Shown: one piece after another, positions 63,690-64,000 of the stretch
Layout: every line of letters starts with the position of its first letter
Numbering within the stretch: position 1 is the stretch's first letter
DNA from: Hugenholtzia roseola DSM 9546
Lineage (GTDB): Bacteria; Bacteroidota; Bacteroidia; Cytophagales; Bernardetiaceae
Assembly: GCF_000422585.1 (NCBI RefSeq)
Contig: NZ_KE383878.1
Span: forward strand, 112,212-176,211
Direction: 5' to 3'
Length of the DNA: 64,000 nucleotides
Made by a program: the position numbers and the translations under genes
The notes under the pieces: generated by a model
Seen by the model: the letters and a program-made list of their open reading frames with translations, nothing else
Told to the model about the DNA's origin: nothing
The model's database searches: none

Positions 63690-64000
63690 TTAGTCTTCAA
63701 AAAAGTTGGAAGATTTCTTCTCCTCGCGCTCTTTGCGAACCTCAGCAAAAAAACGCTCACTTTCCGCCTTCATATTTTCTACCTCTTGCGCCGACTCCTC
63801 AAAAAAGGCTTTATTAGTCATCTTTGGTTCGGCAGTTGTTTCTGATTCGAAAAAATTATGCCCCACCCCATCTTGACTTTCATTTTCAAAGAAGTTTTCG
63901 CTTAAAACCGTTTCGCTTTCAAATTTGGGCGCAGTTTCGACCTGCAAACCGTTTTCAGAAGAAGCCACAAAAGGCGTTTCGGACTCAAAAAAATTGCCGC
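63690..64000 (-). CDS. Acidic FFE-repeat protein (5' partial at window edge)
   Basis: The frame is open to the right edge and ends at 63690, so only the C-terminal part (at least 103 residues) is visible. It is an acidic, low-complexity sequence with the motif (N/A)FFE(S/N/E)E appearing at least five times (NFFESET, NFFENES, NFFESET, AFFEES, NFFED), spaced by about 12-30 residues. Phe-Phe-Glu motifs of this sort look like short linear binding motifs. No domain or known family is visible. It lies 131 bp upstream of the DUF4178 gene. Confidence 0.6.
   Translation of the reverse strand, partial: GNFFESETPFVASSENGLQVETAPKFESETVLSENFFENESQDGVGHNFFESETTAEPKMTNKAFFEESAQEVENMKAESERFFAEVRKEREEKKSSNFFED

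Overview
The window is a bacterial chromosome segment that most likely comes from a Bacteroidota of the order Cytophagales (lineage is inference). Supporting signs are a type IX secretion C-terminal sorting domain at the left edge, cysteine-poor S14 and L36 ribosomal proteins, Bacteroidota-type RpoB, RpoA and Nfu proteins, many lipoproteins, almost no Shine-Dalgarno sequences, and several promoters that fit the Bacteroidota consensus TTTG-N19-TAnnTTTG. I saw no rRNA or tRNA gene, CRISPR array or complete insertion sequence.

Layout. (1) 1-1932: 3' part of a secreted multi-domain protein, ending at a bidirectional terminator. (2) 2078-14316, minus strand: a 21-gene ribosomal cluster in transcription order rplP-rpmC-rpsQ-rplN-rplX-rplE-rpsN-rpsH-rplF-rplR-rpsE-rpmD-rplO-secY-map-infA-rpmJ-rpsM-rpsK-rpsD-rpoA-rplQ (22 genes counting rplQ). 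It begins abruptly at rplP, so the rpsJ-to-rpsC half of the S10 operon is absent. It has its own promoter about 370 nt upstream and a second consensus promoter before infA. (3) 15036-20301, plus strand: a run of small secreted proteins and lipoproteins, including YARHG, peptidoglycan-binding and beta-helix proteins. (4) 20385-24824: an AT-rich accessory island with an AIPR-type abortive-infection gene, small membrane proteins and a MITE-like repeat. (5) 24892-34226: housekeeping genes (nadD, gmk, queE, Rieske, nfu, uvrC, phosphatase, a SurA-like isomerase) interrupted by a type II restriction-modification pair. (6) 34227-41166: a giant duplicated DUF445 protein, a VWA membrane protein and an ECF sigma factor.

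(7) 41412-52226 is the most interesting part. Eight co-directional genes follow one consensus promoter. They encode a membrane-anchored VWA-like protein, a small membrane protein, a tubulin/FtsZ-like GTPase, an 1126-residue actin/Hsp70-fold ATPase, a coiled-coil membrane protein, a lipoprotein joining an SNase-like domain to a trypsin-like protease, another coiled-coil membrane protein, and a coiled-coil lipoprotein. Having a tubulin-like and an actin-like protein with envelope-spanning coiled coils and a protease suggests an uncharacterised NTP-driven envelope or conflict machine. That role is inference.

(8) 52334-64000: an NTF2-like protein, an MBL hydrolase, an HTH regulator and a solitary rpoB (GTG start, with neither rplL nor rpoC beside it). 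These are followed by a repeat-bounded YhcG/DUF1016 nuclease with decayed nuclease fragments nearby, then miaA, a serine-rich lipoprotein, a DUF4178 protein and an FFE-repeat protein that runs off the right edge.
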